The notes beneath the pieces were generated by a model, which saw only the letters and a list, made by a program, of their open reading frames with translations, had not been told where the DNA came from and searched no databases. This document shows positions 33,841 to 43,395 of a DNA stretch of 64,000 bases, piece after piece. This DNA comes from Cinnamomum chago (lineage: Eukaryota; Streptophyta; Magnoliopsida; Laurales; Lauraceae), in NCBI GenBank assembly GCA_038049695.1, contig CP142461.1, positions 30,511,001 to 30,575,000 on the forward strand. The letters run 5' to 3'. Positions within the stretch are counted from its first letter, which is position 1, and every line of letters begins with the position of its first letter. The position numbers and the translations under genes are program-made.

Positions 33841-34195
33841 GTCTTTTTGCAAGTTTGGTTTGTACTTCTTAGGTTTTCTTTGTTCTTGTTTATTGTGCTT
33901 GCCGCTAACATTCCGCAGGTACTTTGGTCTAAGTTGGGGGGAGTGGTGGAGTCCATTGCTTTAATGGACCCGTCCTATCCTATGGGCTGAAAATACTTGA
34001 CGTCTGGCTGACGACGTTAAACCAAGCTCTTGCGGGAGGAAACCCGATTGTAGATAGAGTCGTAGCATAGGTGTAGTGTCTTTTCACCCTTTTTATCGTT
34101 ACAATTGAGTCCATTATTGGGTCACCCAAGATGGAGGAGGGGGATACCTTTAGGTAGTGAGTCCTAGCCATGAGGGCTAAAAAATAAAAAAAATA
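33841..34195 (+). repeat. Spacer joint and post-integrase UTR, copy B
   Basis: 33841-33946 resembles the spacer after the extra ORF (GCAGGTACTTTGGTCTAAGT TGGGGGG compares with GCAGGTTCTTTAGTGCAAGT). From 33947 it repeats the last integrase codons and the UTR of 29584-29760 nearly exactly (GTGGTGGAGTCCATTGCTTT). A poly(A)-rich run ends it near 34206. Confidence 0.85.
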
Positions 34196-34272
34196 AAAAA
34201 AAAAAAGTTGTGATTAGTTTGAGTTCGTAGCCTTTTTAACTCGAGCCAGTAAGCCCATAGGCGCCAAAATTA

Positions 34273-35642
34273 TGACCAATCCTAGAATAGGGTTGCAATT
34301 ATAATTATTCTCCGCTATTATCTCCGCTTGTAAAAGCAGAGATGTTAACCGAGTATCGTATCCACTGGGACAAAAAGGCTAAGTTGCGCTGTTTCCTAAA
34401 TTCCTAAACTAATTCTATTGGAAAATAAAGTTCTGATTATTAAACTAATCCTATTAGAAAACGAAGTAATGGGCTGATTGGTTTTGATTAACAAATAAAT
34501 GATTTCTAAAATAACAAATTAAAGATAACTTTGATTCAGTCAGAGAAAAGATCTAAGGGTACGAATCCACTCTAACCTCGCACAATGGCAAGTATAGGCT
34601 TTAGGGTTTAACTGTCAACGCTATAGAGACTCGTCTTGGTTACAAACCTTCAGAGTCAACAAATAAAAGATGTGTAAGTAAATCAGGGCATAACCTATCT
34701 CTATGGCATAGATTATCCTAGATCTAACAAACACATTCATTCAAGCACCATTATATGACTTAGTATTCGAATCTACAAGATTTAAATACCAAATAAAGAA
34801 ATATTGCATTCATTTAAAATCCAATCAATGGATTAGCATCTTGTCATATAATCAAAAGCGTTTAAAATAAACCCTAAACCTATACATCACCATAAACAAA
34901 AGGTTAGGGCTTCATCGCAACCCAAAGATAAGGAGTTAGTTACGCATGGACGACGATTGACAAAGATTCTCTGATGAAATCGCCATGGCTCCGCTTCCAA
35001 AAGCTCCAAAACCTTGCTCTAGACCTTCTCCCCAAAGTGTGAATATCCCCAAAAACGAGTTAGGGCTCCTATATATAAGTTTTGGGGTGAAAAAGGATCT
35101 TTAATTCGGGTAGGAGATGGATTCTCGTCGGGTCCGGGCCCACTGGTCATCACAGCGAACTTCGCGAGGTCATATCTCCCTCAATATAGCTCCCATTTAC
35201 ACAATCTTGGACTCCACGGATATCTACTCGAAAAGAGCTTTCCAACGGTACGTAGATTTCACGAATCCGACACTCGAGTTGAGAGTTATGACCATTTCAA
35301 GTTGCTGCCTCTGAAAATTCCGGGAATCATGGTTCAATTAGAAGACCTTCCATGTTGGCATGCTATGGGATGAGTGGGACCCATGTTGGAGATCCAAGGC
35401 ATGTTTGGACTCTTGTTTTGCTTTCTTATTTGAGTCTCCTCCCATAGTTGGCAATCTTTCTTACTTGCAACTCCTTCTTTGTCATGCTTTGTGATTTCTT
35501 CCATTTTAGCTATGAATTTCTCTTCTTGCATTTGTAATACCTACAAACAATAAAATAACATAATTAATCTAATTAATCTCTTTCTAAGGTATAACCAAGT
35601 CCTCATTAAGGGGCCTAAAATGTATCTTTTAGGCTCTCATCA
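34273..35642 (-). repeat. gypsy LTR, antisense
   Basis: Minus-strand LTR starting TGATGAGAGCCTAAAAGATA at 35642 and ending GATTGGTCA at 34273. It is followed, still on the minus strand, by TAATTT and a TGGCGCC primer-site core (34266-34260), the Athila/Tat type. Internal text GAAAGCTCTTTTCGAGTAGA is characteristic of such LTRs. No matching LTR exists at the left end of the insertion. Confidence 0.75.
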
Positions 35643-35965
35643 CCACTCAAGCTCAAATTCAAGAAGCCATCTCTTTCTCCCTGAAGCAGATGTCTTCCCC
35701 TTTTGTTAGCAATCAACTCAGTGCCCTTTTTGCTTCCATGAGAATTGCATCCAGTGCTTAATCAGTTGGGCTCTGGTGCTCTGGTTCTCTGCTCGTGGAG
35801 ATATGGCCTTGCAGCTCTCCTCCTTTTTTCTTTTCTAGTCTTTGTTCTTTTCGGGGTCAATTTCTTTGTCCCTTGTATTTTTTGTATTCTTGTTTCCTCT
35901 TCCCCTCTTCTTTTTTAATATAATTTACCCTTACAGCAAAAAAAAGAAAAACTAGGCAACTTATC

Positions 35966-37835
35966 TACAAACAAATCTCTTGAGAAAAAGTTAACTTCCT
36001 TTCTAACTTTTTATGAAACCCACTTTTTGATAGTTGCAATTGATCTTTTTTGTTATTCCTCCTGTCTTTTTATACCCTACTAGTCTAATGGGTTGTTAAT
36101 TACTATTTTTTTTTAATCATATGCCATTTTCATTCCCCTAATCCCAATATGATTATTTGTGGCTTTTCAGTTTACCATTTCTCCGGTTATCCTTTCCGGT
36201 GGATTGGCTGTATAATTGCCATTAGATTTGACTTTCGCCCATGAATTGTTGAAGTTGAAGTATTTCCCACAGGTGCTATCCTAGAGTCCTGTGATATCGT
36301 ACACTTCAGACCGTTTGTACTAAAAAGAATTAAAATATTTAAACTTTATCTGTTTTGAGTCAAATGTCAGCTTTAGGGAAAATTATGAAGGCTATATTAT
36401 TTTTATTTTATTTTTTATTTTTATTTTTTTTAAATTGGGTGGGGGAAGGACGGTTCAAATCATGTCCTGATCACGTGCATTTAAACAGCAACAGCCGTAT
36501 AAACAATGACATTTTTGTCAAACTAAAAAGAGTGAGAAATCACACGCTCGTCAACCTACTGGGAGTTAGCCAACAGGCTATTAAAGGAGTGGAGCCAGCT
36601 ATTGAAGTTCGAACAATTCCAATAAATGCCCTCAGCTATATGGGGTACCCTCACGTCAGAGTTTGTTCCACCATTGGATCGAAAGTTTGATAATAAAAAA
36701 ATGTGATTAATACAGTTTTATACATATTATCGTGTTTTTCGTTAAACGGTCAATCTAGTGGCGGCACAAATTCTAGTTGACTTACAAATTTGAGTATATC
36801 CAAAAAATTAAGATGGAATTTATTTTAAACAGTTTAGACTTCAATCGCTAAATCCCACTATGGAGTTCCACGCTTTAACTCAGGATTTCTCCCAATTTAA
36901 GCCTAAGAGGATCTGGATTTTGGTTGGATGTATTCCTTAATATTCATGAACTTTTGATCTCACAGGGCCCCACTGTGGATATGCCATCACCCAAGTGTTG
37001 TGAAGAGGAGAAAGGCCATCCCCTGGGCTTCGTTGAATGACTCGTATTATATAGATGTAGAATAAAATACATCTATTGCGCACATACGCCACAAATATAA
37101 CTAATAATGGATAACCAAGATACGACTATGTATCTGAATAATTACTCCTGGAAACAAATACTTTCTTTGGAGAATTATCATTTTAGAAATATATCTGAAA
37201 TCCCTTTTTGTTTGTTTTAAATTTTGGGGTTTTTTGGAATGTTATAAGGAAAAATGACCAAAAATAAATTAATTTAATTAATCAAAATTAAAAACAAGAT
37301 TATAAGTTATTCTGAGATTGATTACTTTTATCATTTTATCTCAATAATTGTGTTTTCTTATATTTTTAATTTTCGATTTTTTTTTTTTTTGGTATTCTGA
37401 TTAGATCATGATATTTCTGAAAGATCGTCGATATTTATGAGTGAGTGCTATCCAGTGAAGAGCCCATTAAGATCAACCAACTTATTCAGCAAATAGTGGA
37501 CCCACACCTCTAAGCTCAGGATGATGGGATTCTATTATATCCTCAAGTCAAAATATGGAAAATTCAGATCCTTTGAAGTTTTAAGCTAGAGAAATCTAGA
37601 GTTTAATGGTACTTGGAAACTCCATGGTAGGCCCATATCTTGAAATCTAAATTGCTTAGATTAAATACCGTCCAAACATACAAAACTTTTACGTCAATTC
37701 GATTTTGCTCCACCATTGAATTTACTATCTTATAATAACAAAAAAAGTGATTTATATAATCTTATGACCTTATGAGCATACCTCAATCCCCATGTGCCCA
37801 CCATTCATTCATTGCTCATTTCATCATAGCAACGC

Positions 37836-37871
<36 letters not shown>

Positions 37872-38530
37872 TTTTTTTATCACAGTGCCGTGTAGCTCAC
37901 ACCTACATTTATACCATACACCTACTATACTAAATGCAAGCCGATAGGAACAGTCGAAATCATGAAATCAGCCGGCCATGAACAAATCAAGTCTGAAGTT
38001 GGTCCTCATCTATTGTTGTAGCTGTATGTTGTTCACATCCAAGCAGGAGTTGTAATCTTTTCATGTACCTCTGTATAACATTTAAGGTGATTTTTTTTCT
38101 GTATTTTTATCGGTAACAATAACTTATATTGATTAAAAAATAAGACAATACAAACAGAAAATGCAAGAAGAAAAGATAAAAAAGAAAAGGAAATATAAAG
38201 TAATGTACTACTTCACACCACAACATTTAAGAGAATAGTAGAGTAGATCAGCCCAAACATTATATCCAAAAAAGCACAATAAAAATACAGTCACAAAACA
38301 TCATCAACTGCTTAATTTACTCAGCGAGAGAGATATGGCGGGCAAGCAAGCTATCACTTATAACATTTAAAATCACAAGAAGTTAAAAACTTCCAAATAT
38401 GGATGCGCATGCACGTGCATGGTAATGCTACTAACATTATGTTCCATTACACTACAACGTAACAACGGTACAGGTACAAACCCCCCACTACTAGCTATTA
38501 GTGAACAAAAAAAGATAAAATATCTCATTT
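35966..38530. other. Intergenic, no gene recognised
   Basis: AT-rich unique-looking sequence with a (CT)n run at 37842-37866 and a poly(T) run near 37378. The last 300-400 bases presumably hold the 3' UTR of the glycine-rich protein gene. The frame at 36355-36690 resembles nothing known. Confidence 0.6.
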
Positions 38531-38534
38531 TGAT

Positions 38535-39788
38535 CTAAAATCCACCACCCACACCAACACCTCCTCCGGCGCCACCTCCAAAACCTCCACCACCTCCCAC
38601 GCCTCCACCAGCTCCACCACCGGCACCTCCTCCTACACCGCCCCCCGCGCCTCCTCCAACACCCCCTCCGGCACCTCCACCACCTCCAAAACCTCCCCCT
38701 GCACCACCCCCTACTCCACCACCTTTACCGAAACCTCCTCCTACACCTCCCCCGGAGCCTCCACCAACTCCTCCTCCAGCACCACCACCACCCCCAAAGC
38801 CACCCCCGGCACCACCTCCAGCACCTCCCCCAACTCCCCCGCCAGCACCGCCTCCAACGCCTCCACCGACACCACCTCCTACTCCACCACCCTTGCCAAA
38901 CCCACCTCCAGCACCACCTCCCGCACCTCCGCCAACTCCCCCACCTGCACCGCCTCCAACGCCTCCACCGGCACCACCTCCTACTCCACCACCCTTGCCA
39001 AACCCACCTCCAGCACCACCTCCCGCACCTCCGCCAACTCCCCCACCTGCACCGCCACCGCCTCCAATGCCTCCTCCGGCACCACCCCCAGCTCCACCTC
39101 CTACTCCACCACCCTTGCCAAACCCGCCTCCGGCACCACCTCCCGCACCTCCGCCAACTCCCCCACCGGCACCACCCCCAGCTCCACCTCCTACTCCACC
39201 ACCCTTGCCAAACCCGCCTCCGGCACCACCGCCAACTCCGCCACCGCCTCCAATGCCTCCACCGGCACCACCCCCAGCTCCACCTCCTAGTCCACCACCC
39301 TTGCCAACCCCGCCTCCGGCACCACCTCCTACTCCACCACCCTTGCCAAACCCGCCTCCGGCACCACCTCCTACTCCACCACCCTTGCCAAACCCACCTC
39401 CGGCACCACCTCCCGCACCGCCCCCAACTCCCCCACCAGCACCGCCACCGCCTCCAATGCCTCCTCCGGCACCACCGCCAGCACCACCTCCAACTCCTCC
39501 ACCTCCAAAGCCACCACCGGCACCGCCCCCTGCACCACCTCCTATTCCACCACCTTTACCAAAACCACCCCCAGCCCCTCCCCCAATTCCTCCGCCAGCA
39601 CCACCCCCACCTCCAAAGCCACCGCCATGGCCATGACCATGACCCTTGCCGAATCCACCTCCAATGCCACCACCCTGAAAGTGGTCTTCCTCAATCTTCC
39701 GGCCTTCACTGGCCACGGCCAGCATGATAGCCACCAACAGCAGCGGCATTGCACCCAACACCCCAGAATCCTTCAAAAACCTCCCCAT
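38535..39788 (-). CDS. Glycine-rich cell-wall structural protein
   Basis: A 417-residue, apparently single-exon protein of the class I glycine-rich type, expected to be exported to the cell wall. ATG at 39788 starts MGRFLKDSGVLGAMPLLLVA, a basic n-region and a hydrophobic core ending around residue 29 (ASEG), a plausible signal peptide. A short charged segment (RKIEEDHFQ) and a histidine-glycine stretch (KGHGHGHGGG) follow. From about residue 60 to the end the sequence is reiterated GGG(A/V/I/F), with FGKGGG(V/I/L)GGGAGGG recurring about every 20-35 residues. There is no cysteine and no RNA-binding or oleosin-like domain. A TATA box lies 55 bp upstream of the ATG. The coding repeat is nearly continuous, so copy number may vary between alleles. 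The stop TAG/TAA region follows VGVGGGF. Confidence 0.9.
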   Translation of the reverse strand: MGRFLKDSGVLGAMPLLLVAIMLAVASEGRKIEEDHFQGGGIGGGFGKGHGHGHGGGFGGGGGAGGGIGGGAGGGFGKGGGIGGGAGGGAGGGFGGGGVGGGAGGGAGGGIGGGGGAGGGVGGGAGGGAGGGFGKGGGVGGGAGGGFGKGGGVGGGAGGGVGKGGGLGGGAGGGAGGGIGGGGGVGGGAGGGFGKGGGVGGGAGGGAGGGVGGGAGGGAGGGFGKGGGVGGGAGGGAGGGIGGGGGAGGGVGGGAGGGAGGGFGKGGGVGGGAGGGVGGGAGGGVGGGAGGGAGGGFGKGGGVGGGVGGGVGGGAGGGVGGGAGGGAGGGFGGGGGAGGGVGGGSGGGVGGGFGKGGGVGGGAGGGFGGGGGAGGGVGGGAGGGVGGGAGGGAGGGVGGGGGFGGGAGGGVGVGGGF

Positions 39789-39842
39789 CTTTTCAGTAGA
39801 AAGTTAAGGAATGCTTGGTCTTTTGCATGGATGAGAGGAGTA

Positions 39843-39848
39843 CTTATA
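39843..39848 (-). promoter_or_regulatory. TATA box of glycine-rich protein gene
   Basis: The minus strand reads GCTATAAGTAC, 55 bp upstream of the ATG, giving a predicted 5' UTR of about 25-30 bases. A W-box-like TTGACC is on the plus strand near 39992. Confidence 0.65.
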
Positions 39849-40104
39849 GCATACGATGGTTATTAGAATTCAATGAATGTAGTTGAGAGAACTGGGACTT
39901 GATAGACTCTACACTCTCTGTGAACATGTTATGATGGCCCACCATTATAAGGAGGATGGGCAGAAGGGGTGAAGCCTACGGAATACGCGGTTTGACCAAA
40001 GCCTTCCGGCCCTTCCATGACAGCCTCGCTCCCTTTATTGCACTCATTCAACGCTCAACTAACCTACTGCTCAGTGCATTTTTCCTCCACACCGTCACCC
40101 TCTC

Positions 40105-40107
<3 letters not shown>

Positions 40108-40194
<87 letters not shown>
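40108..40194. repeat. (TC)n microsatellite, GA on the gene strand
   Basis: About 43 uninterrupted CT dinucleotides lie 320-405 bp upstream of the glycine-rich protein start codon. On the coding strand this is a GA repeat, the type of tract bound by plant BBR/BPC proteins. A regulatory role is an inference. Confidence 0.9.
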
Positions 40195-40197
<3 letters not shown>

Positions 40198-40499
40198 GTG
40201 TGATATACTAATCGCATAATGTGTTATATTTGTGGATTTGTGAACTACTTCTTGGGTTTTGGTTTTTTGTCCAACAGAAATAATCCACTCTGCGGCCCAC
40301 TTTTTCAGTTTAAACAATTGGAAGAGAGTGATATATATTCACCAATGGAATGGATTGAAATTAAGAATGTTTCAGGATCCAACTGTGATTGTTACCTCCT
40401 ATAGCTAGGAATGAAAATGGAGTACCGGGCCCTGCCCTTTGTGTCCTAGGATCCGAACTTGAATTCCAAATAGCAGACCCATATATATATATATATATA

Positions 40500-40671
40500 G
40501 GGAATGTTCATATGCATCTATTCCTCACCATAGGGTGAGGGATGCTTCTTTAAATGAGGGATTCCAAGTACAAAAGGGGGATTTCAAGTACATAGGGTGT
40601 ACTTGAAACCCCCCATTTATGAAAGCATCCCTCACCCTATGGTGAGGGATGGATGCATATGAACATTCCCC
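40500..40671. mobile_element. Near-perfect palindromic MITE in TA tract
   Basis: The left arm GGGAATGTTCATATGCATCT pairs with the right arm ending GATGCATATGAACATTCCCC. Pairing continues through CCTCACCATAGGGTGAGGGA, with little mismatch for about 75 bp. TA runs flank both sides (about 40481-40498 and from 40672). It is non-coding, and a similar terminus is seen near 8861. Confidence 0.85.
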
Positions 40672-40699
40672 TATATATATGTACTTGGGCCGGACTCAG

Positions 40700-42535
40700 G
40701 TTCATGGAGAGACCATATTTTGTAGTGTATGCAGATCCATTATGACCTTCCTTTAGTATTTTTCATTTTTCTTTCATGAGAAATTGTACAAAATGCCCCA
40801 TTCTAAAAGGCTGCTTTGCCCCCTCATCATATCCAGGAAATGTAAATCAAGCAACAACAGAAACACCTTAAACTAGCTCACAACTCAAACCCTAAATCAA
40901 CAACAATTTGTAATTTATTCTCGGAACTCATTACAAATTAGTGAGGCTTCTCAATGGGGCTCTCACTTACGAAAGATATTTCAAACTTAACAAAATAAAT
41001 GGCCCCATCATTTATGGGCCCTCGCAGAATTTAGCTTAAAATAGGAGTTCATTTCACCATCAGTTTATGAGAATTACTAAGTTCTTTTATAGTGTTTCCC
41101 AATTTCTATGGAAGTGAAATTTGGTGTAGTTTCATAAAAAGTCATGGCTATTTATTTTGATTAGGATTGGATTTTTCATAAGCTAAATTTCGCAGCATGC
41201 CTCTTCATTGATTTATACGAGAGAGAATCCTCCAATGTTACTGCTAAGGATTTCAACTCATTATCCATTTACTGAGTAGGTTCCACATATATAAATACTA
41301 ATGATCAGCCAATCCACTTGAGATCAATTCATTTCTTTTAATAAGTGGGTTCCACATATTTCCGGCAGTCCCTTAAAAGGAAAAAAATATCTTTGGTCCA
41401 CTACAGATTCTCAATGACTATCCAATGAAATATATATATATATATATATATGCATATTTTATTTATATATGTTATACAAATAGAACTCAAATGAGGAAAG
41501 CAAAAAAAATCCAGATGTTCCTATAGTCATAAAGGCTCAACATGGGTCAGGAAAACCCAAATCCAACTTAAATTGAGATATGGATTGGCCCTCTTCAAGT
41601 TTTTTTCAGGTCAAGCTTGGATTTTCAAACCCTCAAGATTGCATATAGAGTAGGTACGTATCTGTTTTCGACTTTAGAGTACTCATCTCATCTATAAATA
41701 TATTAAGCAGAAATTGGCATGTATCGATGTCTGATTATGAAAAATAACGAATAATACTAGATGAGTGGCAAAGCACTTGTCCCATCTTGCTAAGGAAAAA
41801 GCAGGGGAAAACACAATAAAATGGGTACATCTATCTGTAGATGGGTTTTTACTAAATGAAGATGCACATACTTCGAAATCTATCAAATCATAAAAGCAAA
41901 ACACATTCAAACAAGGCCATACGTTCCAGATGTGTTTTTTTACTTAAATGAATATGCACAAATTTCAAAATCTATCAAATCATAAAAATTATATACATTC
42001 AAACAGGGCTTCAAACAGGGCTGTACGGACTTCAAACAGGAACGAGTCTTTGTTGGAAGGCGTGTGTTGGGATCTGGCCCCTGGTGAAAATGGACTCAAT
42101 GGAATGCAAATGATGTAGATTTTTTTGTAATTCAGAGTACCAGCCAAAGGGCCTGTCTTTTAGGACTGGGTCTGGCCCATGGATCTCGTTTAATAAATAT
42201 ACGTTAGAGCCTCCGTTTAATAAATATAAAAAGACTAAAAATAGTATTAAAAGTATGTAAAAAATAAAAAACTAACATATTCAATAAATTAAATGATCCA
42301 TGGATCAATATCTAATACAATCTTTTAATTTTTTTTAAATAGTAAATTCTAAATTTTTAATTTTTTTATTAAATGTTTTTTTACTTTATATTTTTTTATT
42401 ATCATGGTCCGATTAAATTTTTGTACTTTATATATTTTTATATTTTTTGTTTAAATCTTTGTTTAAATATTTTTTTTGTACTTTATATTTTTTGATTTTT
42501 TTGTGTACTTCATTGAATTAATAAAATAATAAGGC
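40700..42535. other. Intergenic, no gene recognised
   Basis: AT-rich, with a (TA)n run at 41427-41452 and T-rich sequence at 42300-42500. The direct repeat TCAAATCTATCAAATCATAA-like (41876 and 41968) was noticed. No gene or RNA was recognised. Confidence 0.6.
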
Positions 42536-42539
42536 TTCC

Positions 42540-42897
42540 CATACCCTACATAGGCCTCCCATGCCCTATGTAGGCAACTCATTATACCCTACATAGGCAT
42601 CCAATACCCTACATAGGCCTCCCATGTCCTATGTAGGCAACTCATTATACCCTACATAGGCCTCACATGCCCTATGTAGGCAACTCATTATACCCTACAT
42701 AGGCATTCAATACTCTACATAGGCCTCTCATACCCTATGTAGGCAACTCATTATGCCCTACATAGGCCTCCCATACCCTACATAGGTCTCCCATACCCTA
42801 TGTAGGCAACCCATGCCCTACATAGGCCTCTCATACCCTATATAGGCTTCCCATGCCCTATGTAGGCAACCCATGCCCTATGTAGGCATTCCATGCT
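42540..42897. repeat. Minisatellite of alternating inverted 10-bp cores
   Basis: About 16-17 imperfect units of roughly 20-22 bp, each with CCTACATAGG or its exact reverse complement CCTATGTAGG, joined by linkers such as CCTCCCATGC and CAACTCATTATAC. The two orientations are intermixed, so the array can fold into many hairpins. It ends right at the TATA box of the transposase-OTU gene. Confidence 0.9.
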
Positions 42898-42898
42898 C

Positions 42899-42906
42899 TA
42901 TATAAA
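42899..42906 (+). promoter_or_regulatory. TATA box of MULE-OTU gene
   Basis: TATATAAA sits at the downstream edge of the minisatellite, 490 bp before the predicted ATG. The intervening CT-rich sequence would be 5' UTR, possibly with a further intron. Confidence 0.55.
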
Positions 42907-43395
42907 CATCACAAGGGATGTTCTCCTCTTCTCATGGAAAGCAACTCTCTAGCCTCTCTTCACTCCATCCTCTCCATTCTCCTTCTTCTCATTATGTTCC
43001 TTAAGGAGGCTTAGTCCTAAAGCCACACTACTCTCTTAGGATTTCTCATCTAGAAGAGGTTTTCCCATCCTAACATGTATTTCTCTATCATTTTTATTTT
43101 CCATCTTACGTAAATGAATCTACATGTTAGTTAAAGTTAATTTTTTTAATATTCTTCTTCTTATGGTTTATGCTTGATGGTTTATTTAAGTTGCTTATGT
43201 TTATGCTTGGATTGACAACCGAAGTTTATGATGGCATTAACCTTTTTTGTAGTAGCCTATCTTGATCACATACTTTATAATTAGTATTTCTTTAGACGGG
43301 ATTTTTTCAAAAATTATTTATTCTCTTCTCAACTTCTCTAATCTACATTTCTAGTTTTCTCAGTTCTCTTATCTCTTCGGATACTATTCGGTATT

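Larger units (their letters stand above)
28850..35642. mobile_element. Rearranged Ty3/gypsy (Athila/Tat-like) insertion
   Basis: It is flanked by CCACT at 28845-28849 and 35643-35647, exactly at the break in the LINE frame. The right end is a canonical LTR terminus (minus-strand start TGATGAGAGCC). The left end begins TG but lies inside an integrase gene on the plus strand, with no LTR. The contents are mosaic: integrase C-terminus, post-integrase UTR, palindromic tandem repeats, an extra ORF, partial gag-protease, a second copy of the post-integrase UTR, then an antisense LTR with primer site. RT and RNase H are missing. Confidence 0.8.
28123..35950 (+). mobile_element. 5'-truncated L1-type LINE, interrupted
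   Basis: The LINE 3' end is split in two (28123-28849 and 35643-35950). It is flanked by a 16-bp target duplication AACTAGGCAACTTATC: the left copy is 28107-28122 and the right copy follows the A-rich tail at about 35950-35965. About 1.03 kb of LINE remains. The tail reads TTACCCTTACAGC followed by an A-rich run. A gypsy-derived insertion of 6.8 kb lies in its last coding part. Confidence 0.9.

Noticed and set aside
38893-39636. Proline-rich (extensin-like) frame on the plus strand
   Set aside because: It is the exact antisense of the GGN codon repeat of the glycine-rich gene. That gene has a true ATG, signal peptide and TATA box, while the plus-strand frame lacks a signal peptide and promoter.
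42540-42897. CRISPR-like array
   Set aside because: The host is a plant. Units are imperfect, in mixed orientation, and the linkers are themselves repeated.
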